33,716 bases of DNA. Origin: Lachnospiraceae bacterium (GTDB lineage Bacteria > Bacillota > Clostridia > Lachnospirales > Lachnospiraceae). The translations under genes were made by a program, and so were the position numbers. Below are positions 1-7,090 of the stretch, one piece after another. A model generated the notes under the pieces. The model ran no database searches, was not told where the DNA came from, and worked only from the letters and a program-made list of their open reading frames with translations. The stretch's first letter is position 1, and every line of letters starts with the position of its first letter. The DNA is taken from assembly GCA_017962825.1 (NCBI GenBank), contig JAGCUO010000074.1, positions 1 through 33,716 of the forward strand, read 5' to 3'.

Positions 1-168
1 ATCAAAAATCACAACTGCAACAGCTTTCCTCGGATAATGGATCTGATAATAATTTTCTATTATTTGTCCGCTGGGAAGAGCAACTCTGTCTGAATATAAA
101 CATACATGTCCGCTTTCATAGATAGTGGTTCTTGCGAGTCTCTTGGGCATATTGCTATCATTTTTCAT
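1..168 (-). CDS. NUDIX hydrolase, N-terminal fragment (cut by window start)
   Basis: I translated this stretch by hand. An ATG at 168 opens a frame that stays open for 56 codons to the window edge. It reads like the N-terminal strand region of ADP-ribose-pyrophosphatase-type NUDIX hydrolases: RTTIYESGHVCLYSDRV, then LPSGQIIENYYQIHYP, then AVAVVIFD. The NUDIX box itself would lie beyond the window, so the catalytic residues cannot be seen. The enzyme class hydrolyses nucleoside diphosphates linked to another group, in the cytoplasm. An AAGG lies about 12 bases upstream of the ATG, a modest ribosome binding site. The gene is co-directional with the lipoprotein gene behind it, 69 bp away. Family assignment rests on pattern memory from 56 residues only. 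Confidence 0.6.
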   Translation of the reverse strand, partial: MKNDSNMPKRLARTTIYESGHVCLYSDRVALPSGQIIENYYQIHYPRKAVAVVIFD

Positions 169-237
169 CTCTAAAACCTTTTCCTTACTTTTTAGGATTT
201 CACTTGGCACGATATTTTAAAAGATAATTCAAAATGC

Positions 238-1152
238 TTACCATCCGCGAGCTTCTTTTATAGCTTCATCAGCTATAATGAATTCTGCATACAGATCATA
301 TTCTTCATAATATCCGGAATCTGCTGTATCTCTGATTACCTTATGGATTCTATAATGGCCGTCAGGTACAGTTCCGTACATTGTTGACCAAAACGAAGCA
401 AGTTGAGTTGAAGTATTCAAATCTATATCATAAACCATATCATTCCACTCATTATCCTTGGTATATTCAACCAAAGACCACTCACCGTTTTCATCCATAA
501 TCTCCAGTTCCAAAAACGATCCTGTTGATAATTCTCCATGAACGGATCCACCGGTTTGGGTAAAAACAAGAGTTACTCCTAACGAATTTGGTCTGTCAAC
601 ATTCATGGTAAGGCCGATTGCATCAGCAGAAACCTGTCCTGTCTTCCACTCATCATAAGCTATCGTGTATCTGGGAAACACATCCGGGATCATTGACTTG
701 ATCAAAGGCTGAAATTGTTTGGCCTGGTCATAGGATATAGCCCACCATTTCGCATCTGGGGTTCGAATGTAACTGTTTCCAAAATGATTCAAGCTAAATG
801 TTTCTTCGTCGGTGACAATATCTATAATCCAGCCGCCCCCGGTATATTCATTCATTTCTTCATCTGTTTTAGATGTAGAATCTAACTCCAGCTTTGATAA
901 ATACTCCAATAAGCTTGCAATTTTATCACCATCAGTATATGAGAACTCTCCTTCCATCATTCCTGTTACAGTTATTTTTTTGATATTTTCAGGGAGATTG
1001 AGCAGCAACCTATCATGGTCAGAAATAATATATTGTGATTCTGAAGAATCTGGTATTGCACCATCAAAAGAACATGCTCCTAATATTGTACATACCAGTA
1101 TTGAGAGCAGTAAAAATATATAATGAGACCTTTTATCATTTGAATTATTCAT
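238..1152 (-). CDS. Lipoprotein with bacterial Ig-like C-terminal domain
   Basis: The 304-residue frame is started at the ATG at 1152 rather than the in-frame start 54 bases upstream. AGAGGG sits 7 bases before this ATG, and the start puts a charged N-region, a hydrophobic core and a lipobox (LGAC, Cys27) at the N-terminus. The product should be a membrane-anchored surface lipoprotein. Residues about 55-170 form an uncharacterised alpha/beta region rich in acidic residues. Residues about 185-300 (NSLGVTLVFTQ, then GEWSLVEY, then VPDGHYRIHKVI) match the pattern of the Ig-like fold found in many Firmicutes lipoproteins (Big_14-like, from memory). The gene is more AT-rich than the carbohydrate operons further right and lies on the recombinase side of the tRNA, so it may be element cargo. 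No enzymatic function can be inferred. Confidence 0.75.
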   Translation of the reverse strand: MNNSNDKRSHYIFLLLSILVCTILGACSFDGAIPDSSESQYIISDHDRLLLNLPENIKKITVTGMMEGEFSYTDGDKIASLLEYLSKLELDSTSKTDEEMNEYTGGGWIIDIVTDEETFSLNHFGNSYIRTPDAKWWAISYDQAKQFQPLIKSMIPDVFPRYTIAYDEWKTGQVSADAIGLTMNVDRPNSLGVTLVFTQTGGSVHGELSTGSFLELEIMDENGEWSLVEYTKDNEWNDMVYDIDLNTSTQLASFWSTMYGTVPDGHYRIHKVIRDTADSGYYEEYDLYAEFIIADEAIKEARGW

Positions 1153-1251
1153 GATTATCCCTCTAAATACCTCAAACCAGTCATGCGCTTCGTTAACAAA
1201 TTCCAAGATATTTGTTATTGCGAATTCTTACTCTCTATCAGACCTAATCCA

Positions 1252-1270
1252 ATATGATTATATATCATAT
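1252..1270. promoter_or_regulatory. 19-bp perfect palindrome, operator candidate
   Basis: Arms ATATGAT and ATCATAT flank a 5-base centre (TATAT). It lies 100 bp upstream of the lipoprotein ATG and 320 bp upstream of the recombinase ATG, in the divergent region 1153-1591. It has no T-tract, so a protein-binding site is likelier than a terminator. The binding protein is unknown, and high AT content makes such palindromes easier to find by chance. Confidence 0.35.
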
Positions 1271-1342
1271 AGGCTCGCATTTATACCGGTTCCAGGAAGT
1301 TAACTGCTTCGGATTCTATAATTTCTAAAATGAGCAAGCATC

Positions 1343-1363
1343 GCCAAATGCTAGCATTTTGGC
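1343..1363. repeat. Near-perfect palindrome centred on AATGCTAGCATT
   Basis: The 12-bp core AATGCTAGCATT is a perfect palindrome. GCCA on the left and TTTGGC on the right extend it, with one base missing from the left arm. It is followed by A-rich then T-rich runs around 1364-1380. It could be a cruciform or operator, or a core-type recombinase site. No transcript direction gives a clean U-tract. Confidence 0.4.
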
Positions 1364-1386
1364 AAAAAATCCCTTTTTGGCCCCCC

Positions 1387-1441
1387 TGTCCCCAAATCAT
1401 CTGAAATTGATTTTGTCCATCAAATGTCCGCGCTTGTCCAT
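1387..1441. repeat. Four direct TGTCC repeats upstream of the recombinase
   Basis: TGTCC occurs at 1387, 1414, 1425 and 1435. The longer form TTGTCCAT is at 1413-1420 and again at 1434-1441, spaced 21 bp, which is two helical turns. Same-face direct repeats beside a tyrosine recombinase gene are what arm-type recombinase sites or regulator sites look like. That role is inference. Confidence 0.35.
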
Positions 1442-1495
1442 TTACCCTTATAAAAAGGCATGATATTCTTATACTGCGCTTTGAGAGTAAATATA

Positions 1496-1539
1496 AGCCT
1501 CGAAGTCCTCAGGATCACATCCAAAAGGACATCGGGGCT
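1496..1539 (+). promoter_or_regulatory. Leader hairpin before the recombinase, attenuator-like
   Basis: Bases 1496-1509 pair with 1526-1539 at 13 of 14 positions (one A-A mismatch, one G-U). The 16-base loop contains a further GGAT/ATCC stem. TTGTTATTT follows, an imperfect U-tract. A possible -10 (TATACT, 1470-1475) lies just upstream, giving a leader of roughly 110 bases before the ATG at 1592. The structure could end transcription early or simply insulate the recombinase gene. Confidence 0.5.
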
Positions 1540-1591
1540 TTGTTATTTGCAGACTTATTTTGAACCTATTGAATCCGAGAAAGGAGGCATT

Positions 1592-2824
1592 ATGATAACT
1601 GAATACAGATGTAATGTCTCCCTTATTGATTCTTTGACGGAAGCCATCAAAAAAGATATTATGAGCGAGGATGAGCGTGCACAAATGCACGCAATGAAAA
1701 AAACGCTCATTGAAAATTTCATAAAAGAAAGACATAAAAATGCCATTAGCACATACCGGTCAGGTAAATACACCACCTATACCACACGTGTAGGAGGGGG
1801 TAAAAAGATCTCCGCTCAGTCATTGGATGCATTATATGAAAAGCTCTATTGTTTATATTCCGGCAAAACAATGAAGGAAACAGCCACCATGGAGAGTCTT
1901 TTCTCCGAAGCCCTAGAATGGCATTGCTCCGAAAACAGCAATACCCAAAAGACAAAGAGACGTCATAATGAACTCTTTGCAGCCCGCATATCCGGTTCTG
2001 AACTCGCTAAAAAACCCATTAAGGACGTTTCGGCACGTGATGTGAAGGTTTTCCTTAAATCTTTCAAAGACCGGGTTACAAGGACGACTCTGACGAATAT
2101 TAAAACGATCATCAATTTTGTATTCGAATATGCGTGTGAAGAACTTGAGATTGTCCCTTATAATGTTGCACTCGGAGTAAAGACCAACGATATCAAAGTA
2201 TTGCCTGAAAAGAATGTCTGTGACGATGCCTTCTCGGAATTTGAGATCCGTCGTCTGGTTACACATCTGATGCCATCTACCAATGTCTATGATGAGGCAA
2301 TCGTTCTCTCGGTATATTTAGGTTTAAGACCGTGCGAGTTAGAAGCTTTGGAATGGGGTGATATTCATGAAAATACTCTCATTCTCAAAAAAGCCAATAC
2401 AGAAAGCGGTAATCTCAAGACCGGAGATCATGCCAAAAGGCATAAGCACCTGTGCACTGATGCAATGTCTCTTTTACAGAGATATAGAGCAGAAAGACCG
2501 GACGCTGCTCTCATATTCCCCAATAAGGACGGAAAGTACATTGATGGCGATGTAATCAACAAACATCTTAAAAAGGCCTGTAAGGCCCTTTCCATCCCCT
2601 ACAGGTCATTATATAAGACCAGGGCATATGTGATTACTCAGATAGCCTCTACAGGCGATTATGAGGCATCCAGAAAGACTGCGGGACATAGTAATTCATA
2701 TATGCAGGATCATTATATAAACAGCAGTCTAACAGACATAAACAGATTAAACATTGAGAAAGCCCTGAATTTGGGCATTCAGACCGTTTCAGACCACTCT
2801 TTAAGCAAAGAAAAAACCTCGTAG
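1592..2824 (+). CDS. Tyrosine recombinase / integrase
   Basis: The 410-residue frame starts at the ATG at 1592, preceded by AAAGGAGG at 7-base spacing. The frame runs open upstream, but without a binding site. The order is an N-terminal arm/core-binding region (to about residue 205) and a C-terminal catalytic domain. Catalytic residues visible are Arg246 (LGLRPCELEALEWGD), Arg344, His366 (AGHSNSY) and the nucleophile Tyr375 (QDHYINS), nine residues after that His. The usual HxxR box reads YKTR, so Tyr341 stands in place of the first His. Enzymes of this family cut and rejoin DNA at attachment sites in integrative elements. The gene ends 27 bp from the 3' end of tRNA-Leu, a favoured integration target. 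It probably marks one end of an element extending left out of the window. Confidence 0.9.
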   Translation: MITEYRCNVSLIDSLTEAIKKDIMSEDERAQMHAMKKTLIENFIKERHKNAISTYRSGKYTTYTTRVGGGKKISAQSLDALYEKLYCLYSGKTMKETATMESLFSEALEWHCSENSNTQKTKRRHNELFAARISGSELAKKPIKDVSARDVKVFLKSFKDRVTRTTLTNIKTIINFVFEYACEELEIVPYNVALGVKTNDIKVLPEKNVCDDAFSEFEIRRLVTHLMPSTNVYDEAIVLSVYLGLRPCELEALEWGDIHENTLILKKANTESGNLKTGDHAKRHKHLCTDAMSLLQRYRAERPDAALIFPNKDGKYIDGDVINKHLKKACKALSIPYRSLYKTRAYVITQIASTGDYEASRKTAGHSNSYMQDHYINSSLTDINRLNIEKALNLGIQTVSDHSLSKEKTS

Positions 2825-2845
2825 ATGCGATATCTACGAGGTTTT
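2813..2845. terminator. Bidirectional terminator between recombinase and tRNA-Leu
   Basis: A perfect 14-bp stem (2813-2826 with 2832-2845) closes a 5-base loop. The stem ends in AAAA on one side and TTTT on the other, so it can stop transcription both ways. The recombinase stop codon (TAG, 2822-2824) lies inside the left arm. The tRNA transcript from the other strand runs into the same hairpin 6 bp after its 3' end. Confidence 0.85.
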
Positions 2846-2851
2846 AACCGA

Positions 2852-2935
2852 TGCGGAAGGCGGGACTTGAACCCGCACGACCGTGAAGCCACAAGAACCT
2901 TAATCTTGCTTGTCTACCAATTCCAACACTTCCGC
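2852..2935 (-). tRNA. tRNA-Leu (anticodon AAG)
   Basis: A class II tRNA of 84 bases. The acceptor GCGGAAG pairs fully with CTTCCGC, followed by discriminator A. The anticodon stem CAAGA/TCTTG encloses the loop TTAAGGT, placing AAG at positions 34-36 (reads CUU, and CUC if A34 is edited to inosine). A long variable arm and the T-arm GCGGG-TTCAAGT-CCCGC are present. CCA is not encoded. The 3' end faces the recombinase gene, the classic layout of a tRNA used as an attachment site. Confidence 0.95.
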
Positions 2936-2946
2936 GAACAAATGGT

Positions 2947-2975
2947 AATATACCAAAGATAAAACTTATTGTCAA
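2947..2975 (-). promoter_or_regulatory. Promoter of tRNA-Leu
   Basis: TTGACA (2970-2975), a 17-base spacer and TATATT (2947-2952) read on the minus strand, ending 11 bp before the first tRNA base. The -35 is a perfect sigma-A consensus. Confidence 0.85.
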
Positions 2976-3170
2976 TCATATTTTTCAACTTTTTTTAAAA
3001 TATTTTTTACCCCTTTGGAAGGCGCATGAATACTGGGTTTCATAAGACACATATATTTTATTTTTTTACGATGTTTATCAGAAATTTTTTTCTTCACTCT
3101 TATCATTTGCAAAACTTTTTTTCAACTGATAAATTATATATCGTTTATAAGTTAGTTAAGGAGAACTTTT

Positions 3171-4085
3171 ATGTGGTTATTTTTTACTCTCGCCACTACC
3201 CTCATATGGGGGCTGGCGGAACTGTTTTACAAAAAGGGAGCTCGTCCCGATGAGAAATATTCTCACCTTAAGATCACCGTTTGCGTCGGTGTCGTCATGG
3301 GTATACATGCAGTCTTCGTACTGTTAACGGAAGGGCTGGCATACGATCCCATAAATCTTTTGTACTACCTGCCAGTATCACTCTGTTATATCCTCTCCAT
3401 GGCTCTTTCATATTTCGGTATGCGTTATGTGGAGGAATCCATCTCTGATCCCATAGAGAATACCTCAGGCGCTCTATGTGCTCTCATGGCTGCAGTGATA
3501 TTACATGAATCCATCGGATTACCTTCAGTCATCGCAATACTGATAATCCTGGCCGGTATATTGGGTGTAGGATTCCTTGATACACACGGCGATACGGACC
3601 GTAGTAAAAAGCTCGGTAAGAAGATGGCATTTGTTGCATTCGCAATGCCCTTCTGCTACGCCGTTATAGACGCCGTAGGTTCCTTCCTGGATATTTACTG
3701 GCTCGATATGGAAACAACTTATCTAAAGGGTGTTACAGAGGAAAATATAGAGCTTATCGCCAACACTTCATATGAGTTTACATTCCTCATCGTTGCCGTC
3801 GTTCTTTTCATCTTTATGAAAATAAAGAAAGTAAAGTTCGAACTTCCTACTCAGCGCGATAAGATCCTTGCAGCCGTATTCGAAACCGCAGGTCAGTTCA
3901 CTTATGTATATGCAATGAGCGGAAACGGTGCCATAGCCGCTCCCATCATTTCATCAGTATGTGTGGTATCACTTGTGCTTTCCAGGATCTTCCTGAAGGA
4001 AAAACTTACAAAGAAGCAGTACTTCTTTATCTTCCTTGTTATCGTCGGAATTCTGATGCTTGCGGTAATAGAAGGTGATGCATAA
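3171..4085 (+). CDS. EamA/DMT-family transporter
   Basis: The 304-residue integral membrane protein starts at ATG 3171 behind AAGGAGAA. It shows the drug/metabolite-transporter layout of two similar halves with about ten hydrophobic segments. The first is WLFFTLATTLIWGLAELFYK and the last runs from about residue 279 to 298 (FFIFLVIVGILMLAVI). The conserved end-of-half helix appears as EYFEKL-like charged turns, here EESISDPIENTSG and SRIFLKEKLTKKQY. Family members export or import small metabolites across the cytoplasmic membrane. The substrate cannot be read from sequence. The gene is monocistronic, between the tRNA-Leu promoter region and a convergent terminator. Confidence 0.85.
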   Translation: MWLFFTLATTLIWGLAELFYKKGARPDEKYSHLKITVCVGVVMGIHAVFVLLTEGLAYDPINLLYYLPVSLCYILSMALSYFGMRYVEESISDPIENTSGALCALMAAVILHESIGLPSVIAILIILAGILGVGFLDTHGDTDRSKKLGKKMAFVAFAMPFCYAVIDAVGSFLDIYWLDMETTYLKGVTEENIELIANTSYEFTFLIVAVVLFIFMKIKKVKFELPTQRDKILAAVFETAGQFTYVYAMSGNGAIAAPIISSVCVVSLVLSRIFLKEKLTKKQYFFIFLVIVGILMLAVIEGDA

Positions 4086-4105
4086 TATTTTCACGCATTA
4101 TAAAA

Positions 4106-4127
4106 GGTCACTTCATACGAAGTGACC
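4106..4127. terminator. Bidirectional terminator
   Basis: The stem GGTCACTTC / GAAGTGACC has a 4-base loop (ATAC) and is flanked by AAAA and ATTTTT. It lies between the converging transporter (ends 4085) and membrane-protein operon (ends 4145), and serves both. Confidence 0.85.
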
Positions 4128-4144
4128 ATTTTTATAGACCCTTT

Positions 4145-4837
4145 TTATCCTGCAATAAATGTCATTCCCTTTGCCCACATGGCAGCAAAAAGAAGCAGCT
4201 CTGCCCATAGTATCATGGCCTGCGGAGCCCTGTCATCGGCTACCCTGAGCTTATTCCAGCAATCGGCGATTATGACTACCATGATGAGAGAAATGCCGTA
4301 TTTGAACAGATTAACGGTTCCCTCGAACACATACAGTAAAACGGCAAGTACAACGGCACTGATAAGAAGTATCTTATACCACTTGGGAAGCTTGTCATGG
4401 ACCGTAGCTCCCATCATAAGGATCATAATGGGAACAAGTATCCTCAGATACTCAGATACATCGGAAGTCCAAAGTGCCATGGCACCCTTCCACTTTCCGC
4501 TGAAGCTGTGATCCCTTAATCCGAATGTATACGAGAAATCGGAAAGTCTTGTAAGATATGTAAGCTTAAGGTGGGGCACAAATGCGATATAAAGGATCAT
4601 GAATCTTACGTAAGAACCCAGGCTTCTGGATCCTGCCAAATAAGCTACGCTGAAAGTAACTATCGCAAACAGTGCTACGCCCACAAGTCCGTTGGCCAGA
4701 TCAAAAGAATAAACATCATTTCCGAACTGATAAAACTTCAAAATGAAATTAAGCACCAGAACCGAATTGATGACAGGCGTCCAGAACTTGGCGAATATAT
4801 CCTTGGGTATTGTTTTGTCAAATGAAAAAACATTCAT
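4145..4837 (-). CDS. Membrane protein of unknown function, coupled to the DUF6056-like gene
   Basis: A 230-residue polytopic membrane protein with about six hydrophobic segments, not recognised as a known family. The ATG at 4837 overlaps the upstream stop (TGATG). A GTG three bases earlier is a possible alternative start. GGAG sits 7 bases before the ATG. Overlap implies translational coupling and a shared job with the upstream gene. It begins with a hydrophilic stretch (FSFDKTIPKDIFAKFW) and has no signal peptide, enzyme motif or clear repeat. It could represent the C-terminal half of a longer membrane protein that is split in this genome. Confidence 0.75.
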   Translation of the reverse strand: MNVFSFDKTIPKDIFAKFWTPVINSVLVLNFILKFYQFGNDVYSFDLANGLVGVALFAIVTFSVAYLAGSRSLGSYVRFMILYIAFVPHLKLTYLTRLSDFSYTFGLRDHSFSGKWKGAMALWTSDVSEYLRILVPIMILMMGATVHDKLPKWYKILLISAVVLAVLLYVFEGTVNLFKYGISLIMVVIIADCWNKLRVADDRAPQAMILWAELLLFAAMWAKGMTFIAG

Positions 4838-5931
4838 CACTCGACTCCAAGCTGTGATTCAAGTATTACAAACACATCATATAAAAGGGCGATCGAACAA
4901 AGTATGTATCCGTAGATACGATATCTTCCCACAATCTTATTAAGCGAATAAAAAAGAGAACAAAATGCGGTTATTCCGAGTATCACCGTGCAAAGGAGAG
5001 TTCCGTTGGGAGCTACCGGCAGTATAAATACGCATATTATGCACAGCATTACACTGCAGAGCATTGCGGAACACTTCAGATACTGTGAAGGTTTAAGCTC
5101 TCCCCCCATTCTCAGGAAGATAGCAAGAACAAGAAGTGCCAGAACAACCGAAGGATACACATCCGCATTTATGTAATCGGTAACAAATACGGAACCTTCC
5201 GTGTAATTACCGGGACATACAAGGTAGAGGATAACTCCGATAATGGAGAAAAACAAAGCAGTGACAAATCCGGTGTTCACAAGTTCTTTACTAACCTTGC
5301 TCCTGTAGAAGATAACGCTTCCCAGAATAAGCGAACACATTATTCCGTAAGAAGGTGACCATACACCGGCTACAAATCCCGCCGCACACAAAACAGCAGT
5401 ACGTACGGGGCCGAGAGTTTTGTAATCATCATTATTGTCCACAACCTTTGAGCATATATTCAAAAGCGAGAGCATTATAAGCGAAGGATAAAAGAAATTC
5501 ACCGCACCGAACTGTCTAAAATAAGAATTATTCCAGTCCACATTAAGAGCGATCAGAAGAAGGAAGGCGAATACACAGAAGAACATCCTCTGATGGGATC
5601 TTTTAACGGGTGCAAAAATAAGGAATGAACAAAGAAGCATTACAAGTATGTTGATCACATCCGCAACATACCCGCCGCATAACAGGATAACCTGAAGAAA
5701 AAATCCCGCAACAAGACTTCCGCCCTTCCAGAAAAAGATACATCCCAGACTGCGTGATATATCGTCAAAGCTCTGTAAAGGCTCGCCGGTTACAAGATTT
5801 TTGGCATACTCCAGATCCTCAAGCATAAAAGGCACCTTGAGCTGCTGGAGAAAGATTATAAGAACCATCGTGACAAAAGCTGCCAGGATCAGGATCTTTA
5901 TTATATTCGGTGTTTTTGTTTCTTCTTTCAT
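4837..5931 (-). CDS. DUF6056-like polytopic membrane protein
   Basis: A 364-residue protein with about ten to eleven hydrophobic segments. After the first helix comes a short extracytoplasmic stretch with MLEDLEYAKNLVTGEPLQSF followed by an aromatic-Gly segment (FFWKGGSLVAGFFLQ). That arrangement recalls DUF6056 / glucosyltransferase-like GT-C proteins, whose first loop carries acidic residues and a W-x-G-R element. Here the Arg of that element is missing (WKGGS). GT-C enzymes use lipid-linked sugars at the outer membrane face, but activity here is not supported by motifs. The Shine-Dalgarno sequence is weak. It is the first gene of a two-gene unit. Confidence 0.6.
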   Translation of the reverse strand: MKEETKTPNIIKILILAAFVTMVLIIFLQQLKVPFMLEDLEYAKNLVTGEPLQSFDDISRSLGCIFFWKGGSLVAGFFLQVILLCGGYVADVINILVMLLCSFLIFAPVKRSHQRMFFCVFAFLLLIALNVDWNNSYFRQFGAVNFFYPSLIMLSLLNICSKVVDNNDDYKTLGPVRTAVLCAAGFVAGVWSPSYGIMCSLILGSVIFYRSKVSKELVNTGFVTALFFSIIGVILYLVCPGNYTEGSVFVTDYINADVYPSVVLALLVLAIFLRMGGELKPSQYLKCSAMLCSVMLCIICVFILPVAPNGTLLCTVILGITAFCSLFYSLNKIVGRYRIYGYILCSIALLYDVFVILESQLGVE

Positions 5932-5948
5932 AATACAAAATCCATAAA

Positions 5949-5980
5949 ACAGGCTTGCCCGATCAATCGAACAAGCCTGT
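5949..5980 (-). terminator. Terminator after kdgK
   Basis: ACAGGCTTG (5949-5957) pairs with CAAGCCTGT (5972-5980) around a 14-base loop. On the minus strand it is followed by TTTTATGG. It closes the kdgK operon just before the DUF6056-like gene begins. Confidence 0.75.
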
Positions 5981-6044
5981 GAAAATTATATTTCCATTAT
6001 GAAAATATGTCAAATAAAACGCCTATTTTCCGAGGTTTGAGAAA

Positions 6045-7076
6045 TTATCTCTGAACTCTTCCTGATGCATCTCCGCCTGCAAGAGTCTCTACCTCTTTAC
6101 GGGTTACGAGATTGAAGTCACCGGGGATGGTGTGCTTAAGTGCGGATGCTGCGACACCATACTCAAGTGCAGCCTTGAAATCCTTGCCGTCAAGAAGTCC
6201 GCAGATAACACCGCCTGCAAATGAATCACCGCCGCCTACACGGTCAACGATGGGACGGATGGTGTACTCTTTGGAGTGATAGAACTCCTTGGTATCGCGT
6301 GAGTAGATGCATGCTGACCAGCCGTTGTCGGATGCGGAACGGCTGACTCTGAGTGATGATACGCAGTACTCGAAATTGTAATCTGCAACCATCTGCTCGA
6401 AGATGCTCTTGTATCCGGCAAGCTCAAGCTCACCGCTGGTTACGTCCGTATTTCCGGGCTTATATCCGAGAACAAGATTTGCATCCTCTTCGTTTCCGAT
6501 ACATACATCAACATACTGCATAAGGTTCTTCATAACCTTCTGAGCCTTCTCGGAAGACCAGAGCTTCTTACGGAAGTTGAGGTCACATGATACCTTTACG
6601 CCGTGCTTCTTGGCTGCCTTAAGAGCTTCCTCGGTAAGAACAGCAGCGCTGTCGGAGATAGCGGGAGTGATTCCGGTGAAGTGGAACCAGTCTGCACCTT
6701 CGAAGATCTTATCAAAATCAAAATCAGCAGCAGTTGCGGTGGAGATGGAAGAATGAGCTCTGTCGTATACGACTTTGGAAGGTCTCATTGCGCTTCCGCT
6801 CTCAAGATAGTAGATACCTACCCTCTCTCCGCATCTTGCGATATTGTCGGTTTTAACGCCGTACTTTCTGAGTGCTGCGATCGCACAGTCACCGATCTCA
6901 TTTTCGGGAAGTGCGGTTACATACTCGGCATCATGTCCGTAGTTAGCAAGTGATACGGCTACATTAGCCTCACCGCCGCCGTAATTGATGTCGAACTCAT
7001 CTGCCTGGATGAACTTTTCAAAGTTGGGTGTTGAAAGGCGGAGCATGATCTCGCCCATGGTTATAACTTTTGCCAT
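6045..7076 (-). CDS. kdgK: 2-dehydro-3-deoxygluconokinase (KDG kinase), PfkB family
   Basis: The 343-residue cytoplasmic kinase phosphorylates 2-keto-3-deoxygluconate with ATP to 2-keto-3-deoxy-6-phosphogluconate, the substrate of the aldolase encoded just upstream. The fold is PfkB: the N-terminal NYGGGEANVAVSLA (residues 31-44) binds sugar, and the C-terminal signature DRVGGGDSFAGG (277-288) holds the catalytic Asp283 and the anion hole. Length is slightly above the family's usual 310-340. The ATG at 7076 has AGAGAGG 8 bases upstream, and 14 bp separate it from the kdgA stop, so the genes share a transcript. It is the last gene, followed by a terminator. The C-terminal tail GGDASGRVQR looks like a short extension. 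Confidence 0.92.
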   Translation of the reverse strand: MAKVITMGEIMLRLSTPNFEKFIQADEFDINYGGGEANVAVSLANYGHDAEYVTALPENEIGDCAIAALRKYGVKTDNIARCGERVGIYYLESGSAMRPSKVVYDRAHSSISTATAADFDFDKIFEGADWFHFTGITPAISDSAAVLTEEALKAAKKHGVKVSCDLNFRKKLWSSEKAQKVMKNLMQYVDVCIGNEEDANLVLGYKPGNTDVTSGELELAGYKSIFEQMVADYNFEYCVSSLRVSRSASDNGWSACIYSRDTKEFYHSKEYTIRPIVDRVGGGDSFAGGVICGLLDGKDFKAALEYGVAASALKHTIPGDFNLVTRKEVETLAGGDASGRVQR

Positions 7077-7090
7077 TTTATTATCCTCTC

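Noticed and set aside
3026-3253. Short plus-strand frame before the EamA gene
   Set aside because: It overlaps the well-supported EamA start in another frame, is very rich in Phe and Tyr from AT-rich DNA, and has no binding site.
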